This document shows, piece after piece, positions 18,640 to 28,400 of a stretch of 64,000 bases of DNA. Numbering within the stretch: position 1 is the first letter of the stretch; every line of letters starts with the position of its first letter. The stretch is from NCBI GenBank assembly GCA_016199745.1, contig JACQFZ010000068.1, positions 39,278 through 103,277 of the forward strand. Reading direction: 5' to 3'. Origin of the DNA: Gammaproteobacteria bacterium. GTDB lineage: Bacteria; Pseudomonadota; Gammaproteobacteria; Acidiferrobacterales; Sulfurifustaceae. The position numbers and the translations under genes are program-made. The notes beneath the pieces are model-generated. The model made no database searches. It had not been told where the DNA came from and saw only the letters and a program-made list of their open reading frames with translations.

Positions 18640-19298
18640 CCGCGTTTCCCAATTCACCGCGCGTTATCAAAGGCGGCATCGTGTTGCTCGATCCCGATAC
18701 ATTCAGCGTCTTGCCGAACGGCATCATCGTGCTGCAATACAACCCGGACACGTTGAGCCGCACGCTCAAGATCAAAGGCGCGGACGAGGGCGGCGATCGT
18801 TCCGAGGCGTTGCGGCTGACCGGCCCGCCGGTGGAGACCATCAAGCTCGACGCCGAGATCGACGCCACTGACCAGCTCGAGTTTCCGGATCAGAACAGCA
18901 ACACCGTGAAGTACGGCATCGCGCCGTCGTTGGCGGCGCTGGAAACACTGGTGTATCCGGCGAGCGCGACGCTGCAGAACAATTTCAGTTTGGCGCAACA
19001 AGGCACGCTCGAAATCATGCCGGTGTTGGCGCCGATGAGTCTGTTTGTATGGAGCGCCGCCCGCATCGTGCCGGTGCGTTTGACCGATCTTAGCGTCACC
19101 GAAGAAGCGTTCGATCCGTCGCTCAATCCGCTGCGCGCCAAGGTCAGTCTCGGTATGCGCGTGCTCAGCATCGACGATCTCAACTTCAACGAGAAAGGCG
19201 GCAGTCTTTATATGGCGTATCAGCGGCAGAAAGAAACGCTGGCGCAGCTGAGTCCGTCGGGTGCGTTCAGTGCGCTCGGTATTCGGGGGATTCCGTGA
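18636..19298 (+). CDS. CIS_tube-like baseplate protein (N-terminal half of Afp7/Pvc7)
   Basis: This 220-residue protein overlaps the last DUF4157 stop by 4 bp and opens the baseplate block. IVVLQYNPDTL-type residues near position 26 (GIIVLQYNPDTLSRTLKIKG), GPPVETIKLDAEIDATDQLE and PVRLTDLSVTEEAFDPSLNP are characteristic of the contractile injection system tube-initiator family, which joins the tube to the spike hub. In Afp and PVC this part and a LysM part are associated in one or neighbouring proteins; here the LysM part is a separate downstream gene. Confidence 0.85.
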   Translation: MTAFPNSPRVIKGGIVLLDPDTFSVLPNGIIVLQYNPDTLSRTLKIKGADEGGDRSEALRLTGPPVETIKLDAEIDATDQLEFPDQNSNTVKYGIAPSLAALETLVYPASATLQNNFSLAQQGTLEIMPVLAPMSLFVWSAARIVPVRLTDLSVTEEAFDPSLNPLRAKVSLGMRVLSIDDLNFNEKGGSLYMAYQRQKETLAQLSPSGAFSALGIRGIP

Positions 19299-19311
19299 GT
19301 CTGATGCACCG

Positions 19312-19443
19312 TCTCCCTCACCCCAACCCCTCTCCCGGAAGGAGAGGGGTTTTAAACCCTTCTCCCACCGGGAGAAGGCCGCTCTTGCGCATCCTGCGCG
19401 CGCGACATTCGCACATCCCTGTGCAGCAGGTGGGGATGAGGGA
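19312..19443. repeat. Palindromic repeat cluster between CIS_tube and LysM genes
   Basis: CCCCTCTCC / GGAGAGGGG arms at 19327-19349 and CCCTTCTCCC / GGGAGAAGG at 19358-19378, bounded by TCTCCCTCACC on the left and TGGGGATGAGGGA (19431-19443) on the right. It is a diverged doublet of the same family as 9145-9288 and fills most of the 184-bp gap between the two genes. Confidence 0.8.
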
Positions 19444-19482
19444 AACGCGGCGCCGCTATGAATTAAACGTGAGGACGTTCAG

Positions 19483-19857
19483 ATGAACCTATCGTTTCCC
19501 AATTTCGATCCGGTGCAAGCACTGCTCAGCCAGACCGCGCTAAAGAATTCGTTGTTCAGCGCCAACAGCCGTTACTACGGCCTCGAACCGTTGACGATCA
19601 CGCGGCACGGCACGATCGTGGCTTATATACCGCGCCGATTCGTGCCGTCGCCGTCGCGCTTTCAACTGTTGCAGGAACACACCGTCGTACAGGGCGAGCG
19701 ACTGGACAACATCGCCGGCCAGTACCTCGGTGACCCGACATTGTTCTGGCGGTTGTGCGACGCCAACAATGCTTTGCGTCCGGAAGCGTTGACGGAAACG
19801 CCGGGCCGCCGTTTGCGCATCACTTTGCCCGAAGGAATCGTCGGTAACGCCTTATGA
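19483..19857 (+). CDS. LysM-like baseplate protein (gp53/Afp7 C-terminal type)
   Basis: This 124-residue protein has a LysM-like domain in its second half: HTVVQGERLDNIAGQYLGDP, then FWRLCDANNALRPEAL. This is the form found in T4 gp53 and in eCIS baseplate proteins that clamp the hub to the wedge ring. The N-terminal part includes NSRYYGLEPLTITRHGTIVAY and YIPRRFVPSP. Its stop overlaps the next start by 4 bp. It is short because the CIS_tube part is encoded by its own gene upstream. Confidence 0.85.
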   Translation: MNLSFPNFDPVQALLSQTALKNSLFSANSRYYGLEPLTITRHGTIVAYIPRRFVPSPSRFQLLQEHTVVQGERLDNIAGQYLGDPTLFWRLCDANNALRPEALTETPGRRLRITLPEGIVGNAL

Positions 19858-20981
19858 ATCGCGGCTTTTATTTAACGCTCATGATGGGCTCGTTCAACGC
19901 GAGCCCGGTGCCGCGTGCGGTGATCGACGCGCTCACCGATGTGCAGGTGACGTCGACGGTCGGCAGTCAGGGCGGTTTTCAATTGAAGTTCACCATGGGA
20001 AAAAATTCCGAGCTGGCGCGCATGCACGCCTCGGGATTCTTCGATCCGCGCCAGCGCGTGATCATCGCCGTGACCGTGAACGGCAGCACCGAAGTGTTAA
20101 TGGACGGCGTTATCACCAAACAGGATTGGACGCCGAGCAACGCCGCCGGCAAGACCACGTTCTCGGTGACCGGCCTCGACCTCACGGCGTTGATGGACTT
20201 CATCGACTTCACCGGCATTCCGTACCCGGCGTTGCCGGAGTTCGTCATCGTCGAAGCGATTCTCGCCAAGTACCTGGTGCTCGGCATCGTGCCGGTCGCG
20301 TTGCCGGCGAGCATCCCGAAGTTCGAGAATCCGCTCGAGCGTTTCATCAAGCAGGAGGGCAGCGACTACGCCTACGTGACGACGCTCGCGAGCAGCACCG
20401 GCGCCGTGTTCTATCTCGATCCGGGGCCGACGCCGGGGAAGAGCATGGCGTATTGGGGACCCGATCTCACCAAGATGTTCGGCGGTATGCAGCCGGCACT
20501 CAGCATTAATTTCGACGCCACCAGCAACGTCGACTCGCTCAACTTTTCGTTCGACGGCACATTGTCGACGCAATATTTAGTAACAATTATCGAGCCGAAC
20601 ACGAAGGTCCCGATCCCGATTCCAGTGCCGAATCTCGACATCCTGAAGTCGGGTATGGGCGCGCATATTCCGCCGATATTTAAAGTGCGTCAGCTGCGTC
20701 CGACCGCCAGCGAAAATCCGGTGGGCGCGGCGTTGGCGGGGTTGGCGAAAATGTTCGAAGCGCCGGATGCAATCACCGCCAGCGGTCAGCTGGACGTGCT
20801 GCGTTACGGTCACGTATTCAAGGCGCGGCAACTGGCGGCGGTGCGCGGCGGCGGTAGTTATTTCGACGGTAAGTATTACGTGAAGAGCGTCACCCACAAC
20901 ATCAAGCGCGGCGAATACAAACAGAGCTTCACACTCGCGCGCGGTGGCATTGGTTCTTCGGTAACGACGGTGAGCGTATGA
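19854..20981 (+). CDS. gpD/gp27-like hub protein (Afp8 N-terminal type)
   Basis: This 375-residue protein belongs to the phage late control gene D family (T4 gp27, P2 gpD, VgrG N-terminal region), which forms the trimeric hub between tube and spike. Typical stretches are VIDALTDVQVTSTVG, ARMHASGFFDPRQRVIIAV, MDGVITKQDWTP and, at the end, VKSVTHNIKRGEYKQSFTLAR. It is coupled to its neighbours by ATGA overlaps on both sides. With the next gene it equals one VgrG/Afp8 split into two polypeptides. Confidence 0.9.
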   Translation: MNRGFYLTLMMGSFNASPVPRAVIDALTDVQVTSTVGSQGGFQLKFTMGKNSELARMHASGFFDPRQRVIIAVTVNGSTEVLMDGVITKQDWTPSNAAGKTTFSVTGLDLTALMDFIDFTGIPYPALPEFVIVEAILAKYLVLGIVPVALPASIPKFENPLERFIKQEGSDYAYVTTLASSTGAVFYLDPGPTPGKSMAYWGPDLTKMFGGMQPALSINFDATSNVDSLNFSFDGTLSTQYLVTIIEPNTKVPIPIPVPNLDILKSGMGAHIPPIFKVRQLRPTASENPVGAALAGLAKMFEAPDAITASGQLDVLRYGHVFKARQLAAVRGGGSYFDGKYYVKSVTHNIKRGEYKQSFTLARGGIGSSVTTVSV

Positions 20982-21496
20982 CAACGGCTGGCCAAAAGTA
21001 CTACGGCATTTATCGCGGCACGGTGGTAAACAACATCGATCCGTTACAGACCGGTCGCATCATGGCGATCGTGCCCGATGTCGGCGGGATCACGCCGTCG
21101 ACCTGGGCGATGCCGAGCATGCCGTTCACCGGCAAACAATCGGGCGCGTTCATGGTGCCGCAGATCGGTTCCGGCGTGTGGATCCAATTCGAAGCCGGCG
21201 ATTGCGATCGACCGGTGTGGACCGGCGGTTGGTGGGGCAACGCCGCTGAAGTACCGGCGCTCGCGCTCGCCGGTGTGCCGGGCGATCCGAACATCGTCAT
21301 GCAGACGACGTTGCAGAACTCGCTGGTCATCAGCGATCTGCCCGGTCCTACCGGCGGCATCATGCTGAAGAGCACGACCGGGGCGACGATCATCGTCAAC
21401 GACACCGGCATTTATATTCAGAACGGCAAGGGCGCTAGCATCGTGATGGTCGGGCCGACGGTGACGGTGAATAACGGGGCGTTGGTGGTGGTGTAG
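20978..21496 (+). CDS. gpV/gp5-like spike protein with OB fold
   Basis: This 172-residue protein is of the baseplate assembly protein V / gp5 type. The N-terminal OB fold includes YYGIYRGTVVNNIDPLQTGR, IMAIVPDVGG and GSGVWIQFEAGDCDRPVW. A short series of beta repeats follows (GIMLKSTTGATIIVNDTGIY, GASIVMVGPTVTVNN), which should make the trimeric spike stem. The start overlaps the gpD stop. A PAAR-like tip is encoded next, after a repeat-filled gap. Confidence 0.9.
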   Translation: MTTAGQKYYGIYRGTVVNNIDPLQTGRIMAIVPDVGGITPSTWAMPSMPFTGKQSGAFMVPQIGSGVWIQFEAGDCDRPVWTGGWWGNAAEVPALALAGVPGDPNIVMQTTLQNSLVISDLPGPTGGIMLKSTTGATIIVNDTGIYIQNGKGASIVMVGPTVTVNNGALVVV

Positions 21497-21555
21497 TGCG
21501 TTGCTGTCGCGCTCCGTCAAATCTTTTGCAGATGTTGCTCGACGTTTCGGTAAAG

Positions 21556-21642
21556 CCCCTCTCCCCTTGCGGGAGAGGGGTTGGGGAGAGGGGTGGCATA
21601 TGGCACCCCTCTCCCTGTCCCTCTCCCGCAAGGGGAGAGGGG
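21556..21642. repeat. Palindromic repeats between spike and tip genes
   Basis: CCCCTCTCCC / GGGAGAGGGG arms at 21556-21580, then TTGGGGAGAGGGG, then a second unit with CCCTCTCCC / GGGGAGAGGGG arms ending at 21642. Same family as 9145-9288. It lies in the 231-bp gap between gpV and the PAAR-like gene. Confidence 0.8.
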
Positions 21643-21727
21643 ACGCGTTAACTGGCGGAGGTGGTGCGTGAAGAATTTTGCAGAAAGAGCGATACGGAAA
21701 ATCTAGGTTGAGCGAAAAGGAAACGAC

Positions 21728-22051
21728 ATGCCCGGATTCTTATTACACGTCGGCGCCACCGTGATGTGCGCCCACGGCGGCCAAGCGCAACCGACCGTGC
21801 CCAATCCACGCGTGACAGTCATGGGTCAACCCACGGTGACGATAGCAGCCCCATACGTCATCGCCGGCTGCGCGATGCCGCCGCCGGCGGCCGGCAACGG
21901 GCCGTGCGTCACCGCGCAATGGATCACGGCAGCGACGCGTGTGACCTCGAACGGCCAGCCGTTGTTGCTGCTCGACAGTCAAGCGATCTGCGCGCCGACC
22001 GGCACGCCGTTAATAATCGCCGTGACGCAGACGCGCGCCACCGCTATGTGA
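21728..22051 (+). CDS. PAAR-like spike tip protein
   Basis: This 107-residue protein would sharpen the spike (Afp10/PAAR role). It is not a classical PAAR but of the PAAR-like type found in eCIS: HVGATVMCAHGG, VTVMGQPTVTIAAPYVIAGC, GNGPCVTAQWITAATRV and NGQPLLLLDSQAICAPTGTP. The spaced His and Cys residues could bind a metal at the tip, as in PAAR proteins (inference). Its neighbours, gpV before and gp25 after, agree. Confidence 0.85.
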   Translation: MPGFLLHVGATVMCAHGGQAQPTVPNPRVTVMGQPTVTIAAPYVIAGCAMPPPAAGNGPCVTAQWITAATRVTSNGQPLLLLDSQAICAPTGTPLIIAVTQTRATAM

Positions 22052-22067
22052 CAGGACGAGACGAACG

Positions 22068-22427
22068 ATGAACATCGACTTCCCGTTCCACTTCAACAAC
22101 CGCGGCCGCACCGCGACCACGGACGACAACGATCACATCCGCGACATGATCGAGCAGTTGCTCTTCACCAGCCCCGGCGAACGCGTCAATCGTCCCGACT
22201 TCGGCAGCGGCCTGTTGCAGATGGTGTTCGCGCCCAACAGCGTTGAGCTGGCGTCGGCGTTGCAATTCACGACGCAAGCGGCGTTGCAGCGTTACCTGGG
22301 CGACGTGATCGATTTGCAACAGCTTGACGTGCGCGCCGAAGACGCGACGTTGAGCGTGACCGTGAAATATGTCGTGCGTACAACGCAGCAGGGTAGAACC
22401 GAAACGTTCGTACGGAGCGCGCCGTGA
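22068..22427 (+). CDS. gp25-like baseplate wedge protein (Afp9 type)
   Basis: This 119-residue protein is of the GPW/gp25 family, which starts sheath assembly at the baseplate. IDFPFHFNNRGRTATTDD, IRDMIEQLLFTSPGERVNRP, DFGSGLLQMVFAPNS and the C-terminal beta strands (DATLSVTVKYVVRTTQQGR) are typical, including the EPR-like GERVNRPDFG motif. It begins 17 bp after the PAAR-like gene and is followed by a repeat doublet. Confidence 0.93.
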   Translation: MNIDFPFHFNNRGRTATTDDNDHIRDMIEQLLFTSPGERVNRPDFGSGLLQMVFAPNSVELASALQFTTQAALQRYLGDVIDLQQLDVRAEDATLSVTVKYVVRTTQQGRTETFVRSAP

Positions 22428-22436
22428 AAATTATTA

Positions 22437-22523
22437 CCCCTCTCCCTTCGGGAGAGAGGTGGGGGTGAGGGAAGCAGTGGCAACAAGTTTCCCTCGCGCT
22501 GGCCCTCTCCCGGAGGGACAGGG
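22437..22523. repeat. Palindromic repeat doublet between gp25 and the first wedge gene
   Basis: A unit with CCCCTCTCCC / GGGAGAGAGG arms (22437-22459), then GTGGGGGTGAGGGA, then after about 20 bp TCCCTCGCGCTGG and a second unit CCCTCTCCC-GGA-GGGACAGGG ending at 22523. Same family as 9145-9288, in the 131-bp intergenic gap. Confidence 0.8.
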
Positions 22524-22558
22524 AACTGCGGAGCAGAATGAGATTTGAGGCAATGCGA

Positions 22559-25405
22559 ATGAACAGTACCGAATTGACCTGCCGCAACGATCGCCGCCGC
22601 CACGACGTGCGCCAAGCGCCGCTGTTCGGTCTCGATTTCGTCGAAGTCGATCTCAGTGCCGACCATGCCACGCTGGAGATTTTCTTCCTCGGCAAAGCAC
22701 CGCCGCAAATTCAGCTCGCCAATGTCCGTATAACCGGCGGCCGCCGCCTCCGCGACCTGTGGGTGAAAGAAATCCACGTGCATCGTCAAGAAGATCCAAC
22801 GCTCGACGATTATCTCGAAGTCGTTGTGACGCCCGCTGGCGATGCCTCGACCTACACGCTGCGCTTGGTGAAGCTCGACGCTGACGGTCATCCGACCGAT
22901 GATCCGATGGACGATTTCGACCCACGTTATGCCGAAGTCGATTTCACGTTCCGCGCCGGCTGCCCGACCGATCTCGATTGTAAAACGCCGGCCACCTGTC
23001 CACCGCCGCAGCGCGAGCAGCCGGACATTAATTATCTTGCCAAGGACTTCGACAGCTTTCGCCAGCTCATCCTCGATCGCCTGGCGCTGACGATGCCGGA
23101 CTGGCGTGAGACGCACGCGCCCGATATTGGCGTCGCGCTGGTCGAGGTGTTGGCATACGCCGGTGATTACCTGAGTTACTACCAGGATGCGGTCGCCACC
23201 GAGGCATACCTCGGCACAGCGCGCCAACGTATTTCGGTACGCCGACATGCGCGGTTGGTGGATTATTTTATGCACGAAGGTTGTAACGCGCGCGCGTGGG
23301 TGACGATCGCAACCGATATCGATGCGGTGCTCGACGCGCGCAATATTTTCTTTGTCGCCGGGTTGCCGTCGCCTGATATGCGCCTGTTGCAGGCGGATCA
23401 GTTCGCGCAGCTAGCGCCCGGTCAGTACGAGTTGTTTGAGTCGTTAGTAAAGGATGCAACGTCGCCGATTCAGTTGTACGCCGCACATAGCGAGATTCAT
23501 TTTTATACCTGGGGCGATTGTGCGTGCTGCCTGCCGGTTGGCGCGACGTCGGCGGCGTTGATTGATCAATGGGTGTCGGTCAATCCTGTTCCCTCATCCC
23601 CAACCCTGCTCCCGGGGGGAGAAGGGAGAACAAACCCCTCTCCCGTTGGGAGAGGGGTAGGGGTGAGGGAGGCAGTTGCTGTCGGTGATGAAAATGCACC
23701 GCCGGGCACAAAGCGCGCCCTCAATCTGCAAGTCGGCGACGTTTTGATTTTCGAAGAAATCGTCGGCCCCACCACCGGCAATCCGGCCGACGCCGATCCG
23801 CGTCATCGCCAAGCCGTGCGCTTGACGAAAGTTACGCGCACGGTCGACCCGCTTTATCACCCGTACCGCGAAGACTACGGCCAACCGCTGGTCGACATCG
23901 AATGGTGCTCGGAAGACGCGCTGACATTTCCGCTGTGCATCTCGGCGACCCTGCCGGCGCCCGATTGCGATTGCCGGGCGAATCTCAGCGTCGCTCGCGG
24001 CAACGTGATCCTGGTGGATAGCGGCTTCACGATCGGCGAATCCTTGGGCGAGGTGCCGGCGGCGTCGCGCACCGATCGCTGCGCCACCGCCTGTGAACCG
24101 CCGGACTCATTGAACACGCCGGCGAAGTTCCAACCGATCTTAGCGCAGCGACCGTTGACCTTCGCGCAACCGCTGCCGGATTGTGGTTGCGCCGTGACTT
24201 TCGGACGACAAGACCCGCGGTTGGCGTTGCCTCGCATCTGGCTCATCGGCACGCAACCGAGTGCGCAAGGCGCGGTTGTTACGTCATGGACCGCCAAGCA
24301 GGACTTGCTGAGCAGCGGCGGTACCGATCCGCACTTCGTGGTCGAAATGGACGACGACGGCTACGCGCATCTGCGTTTCGGCGACGGCAATCTCGGCGCG
24401 CGGCCCAACGCCGGTACGGCGTTTCAAGCGTCGTACCGACTCGGCAACGGTGCCGCGGGCAATGTCGGTGCCGATGCGATTCGCTGCATTGTCTTCCGGC
24501 AAATGACTGATGGCATCGGCAACTTACAACCGCGCAATCCGTTGCCAGCGCGCGGCGGCACGGTGCGCGAATCGGTTGAAGACGTAAAAATGTTTGCGCC
24601 GTTCGCGTTTCGCAACGTGCTCGAACGCGCCATTACCGCCGCCGACTATGCGGCGCTGGTCGCCGACAACGCCCGGCGCTTGAGCGAGCGCCCGGCGTTG
24701 CTCGCGGCGGCGAATGCGCTGCCGTTGACCACACTGGCACCGCATGACCAGCCCCACGATCCGCGCGCTGCCATCGAGGAAGAGCCGGGCGAAGCGGGTG
24801 GTCTCGATACCGACGCTTGTTTGATTCCGTTCCAACCACTGCAAGGGGCACGCGGCACGTTGCGTTGGAACGGCAGTTGGTATGAAGCGTTGGTAGCCGT
24901 CGATCCCGTCGGCCGCAGCGGCGGCGACGAGATCGACGATGAGCTGCTCAACGAAATAGACGGTTATCTCCAACCGTATCGGCGCATCGGTCACGACCTC
25001 GATGTTCGTCGCGCCGAGTATGTGCCGATCGATCTGGTGTTATCGGTATGCGTAAAACCGTCGTATCAGCGGGGCCACGTCGAATCGGCATTGCTCGATG
25101 TCTTTAGTAATCGTGTATTGGCCGACGGTCGTCTCGGATTTTTTCATCCGGACAGCCTGTCGTTCGGCGTAGACATTTACATCAGCCGCATCGTCGCCGC
25201 CGCCCAAGCAGTAGCGGGCGTACTCGAAGTGCACGTGAGCCAACTGGAACGATTCGATCCCGGCGAACCGGTGCCGGACATGAACGACGAGCTGCCGGCC
25301 GACGGCAAGCTCGCGCTCGGCCCGTTCGAGATTGCGCGTCTGGATAACGATCCAAGCTTTCCCGAGAACGGACGCTTGCTGTTGATGTTGCGAGGTGGAC
25401 GATGA
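22559..25405 (+). CDS. Baseplate J/gp6-like wedge protein 1 (Afp11 type) with a translated repeat
   Basis: This 948-residue wedge protein probably starts at 22559, since GAGG at 22547-22550 is 8 bases upstream; ATGs at 22538 and 22553 are in frame. Afp11/gp6-type features are DFVEVDLSADHATLEIFFL, PDINYLAKDFDSFRQLILDR, HAPDIGVALVEVLAYAGDYL, SYYQDAVATEAYLGTARQR and the late segment ADYAALVADN. Such proteins dimerise into the hexagonal ring around the hub. Residues about 344-371 are encoded by a repeat doublet (23590-23670) and are unrelated to the family. The stop overlaps the next ATG. Confidence 0.9.
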   Translation: MNSTELTCRNDRRRHDVRQAPLFGLDFVEVDLSADHATLEIFFLGKAPPQIQLANVRITGGRRLRDLWVKEIHVHRQEDPTLDDYLEVVVTPAGDASTYTLRLVKLDADGHPTDDPMDDFDPRYAEVDFTFRAGCPTDLDCKTPATCPPPQREQPDINYLAKDFDSFRQLILDRLALTMPDWRETHAPDIGVALVEVLAYAGDYLSYYQDAVATEAYLGTARQRISVRRHARLVDYFMHEGCNARAWVTIATDIDAVLDARNIFFVAGLPSPDMRLLQADQFAQLAPGQYELFESLVKDATSPIQLYAAHSEIHFYTWGDCACCLPVGATSAALIDQWVSVNPVPSSPTLLPGGEGRTNPSPVGRGVGVREAVAVGDENAPPGTKRALNLQVGDVLIFEEIVGPTTGNPADADPRHRQAVRLTKVTRTVDPLYHPYREDYGQPLVDIEWCSEDALTFPLCISATLPAPDCDCRANLSVARGNVILVDSGFTIGESLGEVPAASRTDRCATACEPPDSLNTPAKFQPILAQRPLTFAQPLPDCGCAVTFGRQDPRLALPRIWLIGTQPSAQGAVVTSWTAKQDLLSSGGTDPHFVVEMDDDGYAHLRFGDGNLGARPNAGTAFQASYRLGNGAAGNVGADAIRCIVFRQMTDGIGNLQPRNPLPARGGTVRESVEDVKMFAPFAFRNVLERAITAADYAALVADNARRLSERPALLAAANALPLTTLAPHDQPHDPRAAIEEEPGEAGGLDTDACLIPFQPLQGARGTLRWNGSWYEALVAVDPVGRSGGDEIDDELLNEIDGYLQPYRRIGHDLDVRRAEYVPIDLVLSVCVKPSYQRGHVESALLDVFSNRVLADGRLGFFHPDSLSFGVDIYISRIVAAAQAVAGVLEVHVSQLERFDPGEPVPDMNDELPADGKLALGPFEIARLDNDPSFPENGRLLLMLRGGR
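23590..23670. repeat. Palindromic repeat doublet inside the first wedge gene
   Basis: TCCCTCATCCCCAACCC, then a diverged stem (CTGCTCCC / GGGAGAAGG), then CCCCTCTCCC-GTT-GGGAGAGGGG (23635-23657) and TAGGGGTGAGGGA. The doublet is 81 bp, 27 codons, and stays open in the wedge frame, giving a Ser/Pro/Gly/Arg-rich loop. Confidence 0.8.
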
Positions 25406-28400
25406 ATGAAGCATGCGGCTGTTGCGCCGGCGTCGAGCCGCTGACGCCGGAACCGGAGGCGAATCGTCCTGGCTTAAGTGCGATCGTCTATCGCGCCGGG
25501 ACCTACGCGACATTTCTCGAAACCATGATCGCGCGGTTGTCGACGCTTGCGCTCGACGTGCCGATGACGCCCGGCAGCGCAACGCTAACGCGCGTGCGGC
25601 CACTGGCGGCACTGACCACACGCGAGCCGAGCGATCCGTCGATCGCGTTGCTCGATGCGTGGGCGATCGTCGCAGACGTGTTGACGTTCTACCAAGAGCG
25701 CATTGCCAATGAAGGCTATTTGCCGACGGCGGTAGAGCGCCGTTCGATCGTCGAACTGGCCAAGCTCATCGGTTATCGGCTACGCCCGGGTGTGTCGGCG
25801 AGCGTAAGCCTGGCGTTCAACGCCGCGCTCGATTTTAACGGCGTCATCCCGCAAGGCACGCGTGCGCAAAGTATTCCCAGCACCGGCGAGAGCGCGCAGT
25901 ATTTCGAGACCTCGGACAATTTGCCGGCGCGCGATACCTGGAATCTGCTCGCACCGCGCGTGCGGCGGCCGCAGCTCATCACGCCGCCGACCTCGTTTTT
26001 TAACGTCTCGGAGCCGATCGTGACCGGCGCCGATATGCTCGACACCGTCTACTTCGGCGGTACCGCCACCCAGCTCAAAGCGGGTGATGCGCTGCTATTC
26101 GTTTTCAGTGGCGACGACGATCAGCAGTTTTTACGCCAGGTCGAGTCGGTCAATCCGCAAGGCGACGACAAGCGCACCGAAGTCATGCTGTCGCCAGTGC
26201 CGCTATCGCTCGTCAACTCCGTCAGTCTGAGCGGCAGCTTGCGGTCTTTTATTGCTAAGGCGGCGTACCTTTTTCCCGCCAGCGATTTGGCGCAAGAGGT
26301 CGCCGGCATCCTGAAGACACTTATTAATAATGTCGAAGCCAACGATGTCGATCCTACCGTCGGCGGCAGCGACGCCGCCAACTTCATACGCGGCGCCATC
26401 GCTCAGGTACGCGAGCGGCGCGATATCGCCGTCGGCCGCGAGTTCACGCGGGTGTCGGCGTGGCTGGATCACTTGCTGTGGACATTGGAGCAATTGGTAC
26501 GGGTCGCTGCGAACGGATCGTTGACCGAGGCCAACGACGGCGATGGCGAGGGGCCGGGCGGCACCATTATTAAGTTGGTGCAATCGTCGCTGGCGCCATC
26601 GCCGCTCGGGAATTTGGCGTCGATCATCGCGCCGCTGGCGTTGTCGGCGTCGGTGCAACCGGCGAATGCACAGCGGTTGTTGCGGCCGATCGCACAAAGT
26701 TTCTCGCCGCAGTCCGACACCGCACCGCGTCTGCTCGCTGCCCTCAAACCGCAAGCAGCAACGACGCTGTATCGCGCCTGGACCAAAGTCGAAACACCGA
26801 CGAACCGCGTCGACGTGCAAGCGGTGCGAACGAAGGCGGCACTGTTCGCGCATAACTTTGCCGGTAAACCGACCGTCACCAACGGGTCGACCACGTTCGC
26901 GGCGCCGACGATCAGCAGCGCCTGGGGCGTTGCCACTGACGGTAAAACGTCGCCGCCGTTTGTTGCGCTCGATGCGACCTATGACCAAATCAAACCGGGA
27001 AGCTGGGTGGTGATCGACCGTCCGGATACGATAAGCGCAGCCGGTGGATTGAGCGTGCGGACTTATCATCGGGTGATAGCGCTAAAGACGGCGACCATGG
27101 ACGCCGGTGCCAATTCCGGGTTCACCGCCAAAACGACATTGCTCACGCTCGATCCGTCGTGGCTCGGTGAGATGTCGACCAGCAATCGCCAAGCGTTCGT
27201 CAATGCCACGCCCGGTTTGCGCGGCACGATCGTTTACGCGCAGACCGAACCCTTGCCGCTAACGGAAGAGCCGCTCGATACCGACGTCGAAGGCGACACC
27301 ATCGAGCTGGATCGCGTGTACGACGGACTCGATGCCGGACGTTGGATTATCGTGTCCGGCGACCGCACCGATATTCCGAACGTCAGCGCTGTCAGCGCCA
27401 GCGAGCTGGTAATGCTCGCCGGTGTCGCCCAAGGGGCGCGGGCACCGTTGTCGGTCGACTATCCGCTGGCCGGCACGCCGTTCTCGACGGTGTACTACAC
27501 GACCAATGCCAACGCCTTCGGTGATCGACTGGTGGTCGGCAAGCTGTCGGACATCTCGATACTCGGCGCGGACGTGGAAACCGGGTTTAAGTCGTTGCAT
27601 AAGTCGCCGCTGTTGCCGTTGCCGACGGTGCAGAATCAACAGTATCGCGATCAAGTGCAGCTTGCGCCCGGTGTTTACGCCAACGCCTACGTTCCGACCG
27701 AGCGCGAGCGCTTTGGGTCATTCAGCGACTTCGCCGGTTTGTTGGTCGATCCCGTTACCGGCGTTCCATTCAGCAATGGCAACATTGCCGATGAGATATT
27801 CGATAACGGCCTGTTCGCTTGGCGCATTGCCTCGCAACCGTTGCACACGGTGCTGACGTTGGCGAATGCGCTGGCGTACAAGTACGACACGCGCACCATC
27901 AAAATCTACGGCAACGTCGTCAAGGCCACGCACGGCCAAACCATCGGCGAAGTGTTGGGCGACGGCGATACCAGCCAGGCGTTTCAGAAATTCCCATTAC
28001 GGCAATCGCCGCTCACCTATGTTTCTGCGCCGACGCCGGCGGGTACCGCCAGCACGCTTAATGTGCGCGTCAACGAAATCGATTGGCACGAGGCCGATAA
28101 CATTGCCGCCGTCGGATCACGTGATCGCGCCTTCGTCACCGATACCGACGACGCCGACGTCGTCACCACCATTTTCGGTAACGGCCAACACGGCGCGCGC
28201 CTGCCGACCGGCAAGGGCAATATCAAAGCCACGTACCGCTACGGCATCGGCAAAGGCGGCAACGTGCGGGCATGGCAGATCAGCCAGCTCGCGACTCATC
28301 CGCTCGGCGTACAAGGCGTGATCAATCCGCTGGCGGCAACCGGCGGTGCCGATCGTGATACTCGCGATCAAGCACGACGCAACGCGCCGCTGGCGGTGAT

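Noticed and set aside
22292..23275. 327-codon minus-strand ORF over gp25 and the first wedge gene
   Set aside because: Crosses two well-supported genes and a repeat doublet; composition is shadow-like.
26203..27069. 288-codon minus-strand ORF in the second wedge gene
   Set aside because: Arg/Gln-rich shadow of a wedge gene; no start context or family resemblance.
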